DNA of 64,000 bases, from assembly GCA_044225675.1 (NCBI GenBank), contig JBGAIH010000013.1:62001-126000 (forward strand). Reading direction: 5' to 3'. Source of the DNA: JACMQX01 sp044225675. GTDB lineage: Bacteria > Pseudomonadota > Gammaproteobacteria > Burkholderiales > Burkholderiaceae_C. Position numbers and translations under genes: made by a program. Of the stretch, positions 61,367-64,000 are shown piece after piece (positions within the stretch are counted from its first letter, which is position 1; each line of letters starts with the position of its first letter). The notes under the pieces were generated by a model. It ran no database searches, was not told the DNA's origin, and saw only the letters and a program-made list of their open reading frames with translations.

Positions 61367-63325
61367 TCAGTCCAGCACGAGAACCAGCCGCACGACGCTG
61401 CCGCGCTCGGGCGGCGCGCGGCGCCCCACCTGCAGCGAAGCACCGATCTGCTCCGCCCGGTAACGCATGTTCTTCAGACCCCGGGCACCGGCGCGGGCCG
61501 GCGTTTCCGGCAGGCCCACGCCGTCATCCGACACCTCGATCTCCAGGCGCCCGTCACGCACCGCCGCGTCGAGCCGCATATGCTGCGCCTGCGCATGCTT
61601 GACGATGTTGGCCGCCGCCTCCTGCAGGATCCGCATCACCTGCAACGCCACCTCGCTGGAAAGCCGGATGCCGTCGAGCGAGTCGTCGATGTGCCAGGCC
61701 AGCTGCACTCCGGCGGCCTGCAGGCGTGCGTCCCAGCGGTGCCGCCAGGTTGCCAGCGCACCCGGCAGGTAGTTGCCCATGTCGGTGCTGTCCATCAGCA
61801 TGCGCAGCTCGTCAATGCCGTCCTGCAGCGACTGCGCCACCTGCTCCGGCGTGAGCGCCCCGCGCTCCACGCCGCGCAGCGCGGTCATCAGCTGCGCGCC
61901 CATGCCGTCATGCATGTCGCGCAGCAGCCGCTCGCGCTCCTGCGCGCGCGCGGCCTCCTGCTCGGTGGCGCGCAGCTGGCGAAAGCTCATCTCGAGTTCG
62001 TCGGTCTTCTGCGCGATGCGCCGCTCCAGCTCCTCGTTGCTGCGCTCGGCGCGATTGAGCGTCATCACCACGTACTCGCCCGACAGCAGCGCAAAGCCCA
62101 TCAGCACCACGACGAAGCCCCAGAACACATACGCATCCGAGGTCGGCGGCAGCGCGCCAGCGACCACCAGCAGGTCATGCGCCACCGCCGTCAAGAGCGC
62201 CAGCAGACAGCCGCTGAAGGCCAGGAAGTGCCGCGCGGCCATGCCCTGGCGGCGCTGCCAGATCATCACGGCCAGCCAGCAGATGATGCCCGTGCCCGAC
62301 AGCTGCGCCAGGCTGCGCGCCACCAGCGCGCCCCGGCCGGCCAGCTCCGCCAGCGGAAAGGCCAGCACGGCCACGATGATCGCCGCCACCATCAGCTGCA
62401 CGTGGCGCCGGCGCACCGGCCGCAGCTGCCGCAGCACGGCCGCCACGATCGCCCCTGCAGCCAGCAGCGCGTTGACGGGATTGAGCTGCTCGTACAGCAG
62501 CGCAGGCCCCGCCACCGCGTTGTCGAAGTAGATCAGGCCGCGGACACCCCAGAGGCCGCAGGCCATGGCCAGCCAGAGCAGGCTCAGGTCGCGCCAGCGC
62601 GGCAGCCACAGCAGGAAGGCCAGCAGCCCGATCACCAGCACCACCCCCGACGCCGCATCGGCAAAGCCCACCACCGAGCGCACCGCATCGGTATGCACCG
62701 GCAGCAGCAGGTTGGTCGGCCCCAGCGCCAGGCCGACCAGGCCCGACGACAGGTAGGGCAGGGTGAGCAGCTCGATGCGCACCGTGCGCGCGCCCGGAGG
62801 CAGCGCGAACAGTGCGGGGATCCGGCCGTTGTAGTGGCCGTCGGCATCGCGTCGCGGCAAGGCCTGGCCGACGTGCGTCTTGGCCATGTCGCCTGAACTC
62901 AGCAGCGTCAGCGGCACGCCGTCCGACTCGATCCGGTAGGGCGCGCCGACGCGGAACACCCACAGCGCCGCAGCGGGCGCCGACGAACAGGCCCTCACGT
63001 CGATTTCATAGTGGATGCGCACCCGTTCGCTGCGCTGGGCCATGCTCAGGCGGTCGGGCAGCGCCACCGCCTCACGGCTGGCCGCCGGGCCCGCGTCCGA
63101 CGGCAGCGGCGTCACGACGCGAAGCGCCTGCGTGGGTTCCTCGAAAGCCTGGCACGGCGGCGCCGACCGTTGCGCCATCGCAGCTGCCGCCCCGGGAGCT
63201 GACCCGGCCACTGGCTGCGCCATCGCCGAAGCCGCCCCGCCGAGCCACGCAGCCGCCACCAGGGCCACGCGCACCGCCTGCCAGGCTCTGCGCGCCCCCG
63301 CCCACCAAGCGCGAGCGAAGCTCAC
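61367..63325 (-). CDS. 7TM sensor histidine kinase (NarX/HisKA_3 type)
   Basis: 652 residues, GTG start at 63325. A signal/anchor at ~15-36, a periplasmic sensor region (~37-210) of the 7TMR-DISM kind, seven membrane helices (~215-430), a coiled coil, then HisKA_3: ERERLLRDMHDGMGAQLMTAL (phosphorylated His in DMHDG) and an HATPase part (LQEAAANIVKHAQAQ, DDGVGLP). It begins 1 nt after the stop of the FAD-oxidase gene on the same strand, so it is translationally coupled to it. The partner is probably the NarL-type regulator convergent at 60564. Confidence 0.88.
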   Translation of the reverse strand: MSFARAWWAGARRAWQAVRVALVAAAWLGGAASAMAQPVAGSAPGAAAAMAQRSAPPCQAFEEPTQALRVVTPLPSDAGPAASREAVALPDRLSMAQRSERVRIHYEIDVRACSSAPAAALWVFRVGAPYRIESDGVPLTLLSSGDMAKTHVGQALPRRDADGHYNGRIPALFALPPGARTVRIELLTLPYLSSGLVGLALGPTNLLLPVHTDAVRSVVGFADAASGVVLVIGLLAFLLWLPRWRDLSLLWLAMACGLWGVRGLIYFDNAVAGPALLYEQLNPVNALLAAGAIVAAVLRQLRPVRRRHVQLMVAAIIVAVLAFPLAELAGRGALVARSLAQLSGTGIICWLAVMIWQRRQGMAARHFLAFSGCLLALLTAVAHDLLVVAGALPPTSDAYVFWGFVVVLMGFALLSGEYVVMTLNRAERSNEELERRIAQKTDELEMSFRQLRATEQEAARAQERERLLRDMHDGMGAQLMTALRGVERGALTPEQVAQSLQDGIDELRMLMDSTDMGNYLPGALATWRHRWDARLQAAGVQLAWHIDDSLDGIRLSSEVALQVMRILQEAAANIVKHAQAQHMRLDAAVRDGRLEIEVSDDGVGLPETPARAGARGLKNMRYRAEQIGASLQVGRRAPPERGSVVRLVLVLD

Positions 63326-63326
63326 C

Positions 63327-64000
63327 TCAGAGCAGGAAGATCTTGCCCGGGTTCATGATGTTCTTCGGATCGAGCGCACGCTTGATCGTGCGCATCATCT
63401 CCACCGCACCATCGCCTGCCTCGGTCACGAGAAAGCCCATCTTGTGCAGGCCCACGCCATGTTCGCCGGTACAGGTGCCCTCCAGTGCCAGGGCGCGCGA
63501 CACGAGCTGGTGATTCAGGCGCTCGGCCGTCTCGCGTTCGGCGGCATCGTCGGGGTTGATCAGGTAGCCGAAATGGAAGTTGCCGTCGCCCACGTGCCCC
63601 ACGAGGAAATACGGGAGACCCGACGCATCCGTCTCGGCCACCGAGTCCAGCAGGCAGTCGGCCAGGCGCGAGATCGGCACGCAGGTGTCGGTGGAAATCA
63701 CGCGGCAGCCGGGCCGCGACTGCACGGCGGCAAAGTACGCGTTGTGCCGCGCCGTCCACAGCCGGGTGCGCTCCTCGGGCGTGCTCGCCCACTCGAAGGC
63801 CTGGCCGCCATGCTCCGAGGCCAGCTCCTGCACCGTTTCGGCCTGTTCCTTGACGCCGGTGGGCGAGCCGTGAAACTCCATCAGCAGCATCGGGTCCTCG
63901 CGCAGGCCAAGCTTTGCGTAGGCATTGACCATGCGCACCGTGTTCGCGTCGATCAGCTCCACGCGCGCGATCGGCACCCCCATCTGGATCGTCTGGATCA
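63327..64000 (-). CDS. FAD-linked oxidase, C-terminal part (GlcD/D-lactate dehydrogenase family), cut by right edge
   Basis: At least 224 residues; the frame runs through the right boundary, so the FAD-binding N-terminus is missing. VGHVGDGNFHFGYLINPDD and GTCTGEHGVGLHKMGFL are the conserved His-containing metal/substrate motifs of the FAD-oxidase C-terminal domain found in D-2-hydroxyacid dehydrogenases and GlcD. The ending ALDPKNIMNPGKIF is typical of the family. Exact substrate cannot be told. Confidence 0.9.
   Translation of the reverse strand, partial: IQTIQMGVPIARVELIDANTVRMVNAYAKLGLREDPMLLMEFHGSPTGVKEQAETVQELASEHGGQAFEWASTPEERTRLWTARHNAYFAAVQSRPGCRVISTDTCVPISRLADCLLDSVAETDASGLPYFLVGHVGDGNFHFGYLINPDDAAERETAERLNHQLVSRALALEGTCTGEHGVGLHKMGFLVTEAGDGAVEMMRTIKRALDPKNIMNPGKIFLL

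Overview
The window is chromosomal DNA from a high-G+C betaproteobacterium, most likely a member of the Comamonadaceae (order Burkholderiales). The evidence is the gene order mnmG-rsmG-LysE-parA-hydrolase-parB, the codon usage, the DUF1328/AsmA/hotdog/UraA neighbours and the creBCD and copA/copZ/cueR sets. Two matches to the parS consensus lie inside mnmG and rsmG, so the right-hand part is probably close to the chromosome origin. A chaperone/effector pair of type III secretion type suggests a plant- or host-associated lineage such as Acidovorax, Paracidovorax or Xylophilus. This is inference, and no secretion-apparatus genes are in the window. I see no tRNA, rRNA or CRISPR.

Left end (1-5.8 kb): a broken IS3-type transposase remnant, then a large secreted RHS/YD-repeat protein with a distinct C-terminal tail and a small candidate immunity gene 7 bp downstream. 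5.8-8.9 kb is a copper module: copA faces copZ-cueR, with one MerR-type operator for each direction. 8.9-12.7 kb is creBCD, with a perfect CreB-type tag (TTCAC-N6-TTCAC) before creD. 12.9-14.1 kb holds tag and a secreted Lys/Ala-rich protein.

14.2-22.8 kb is a nitrogen-compound uptake region: a complete PotABCD-type ABC importer, a GntR/FCD regulator, a hydantoin/Asp-Glu-racemase-like protein lacking one catalytic Cys, tandem hotdog thioesterases and a UraA-type permease. 22.9-33.8 kb is mixed housekeeping and accessory DNA: two AsmA-like proteins, a TetR operon with two matching operators and a hidden 37-aa membrane protein, a 780-bp long inverted repeat, an old-yellow-enzyme reductase, an MFS exporter, a DUF1328 protein, a transglutaminase-like protein, a glutathione transferase and an XRE-like regulator.

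34.0-53.1 kb is the most unusual part. After a class II aldolase come a CesT-like chaperone and a 1578-aa effector candidate with two WxxxE motifs and a Gly/Ser-rich beta region resembling AvrE-class effectors. Next comes a locus built around a complete type I secretion system (TolC-like, ABC with degenerate C39 domain, HlyD/LapC-like), a 963-aa acidic Cys-free surface protein as likely cargo, three paralogous ATP-grasp proteins and a SAM methyltransferase. My hypothesis is that the ATP-grasp enzymes and the methyltransferase modify the exported protein or a partner of it. This is the best candidate for an undescribed system here.

53.1-64 kb: mnmG, rsmG, LysE exporter, parA, RBBP9-like hydrolase, parB, two tandem secreted proteins with conserved ends and divergent middles, a NarL-type regulator convergent with a 7TM histidine kinase, and the 3' part of an FAD-linked oxidase cut by the right edge.
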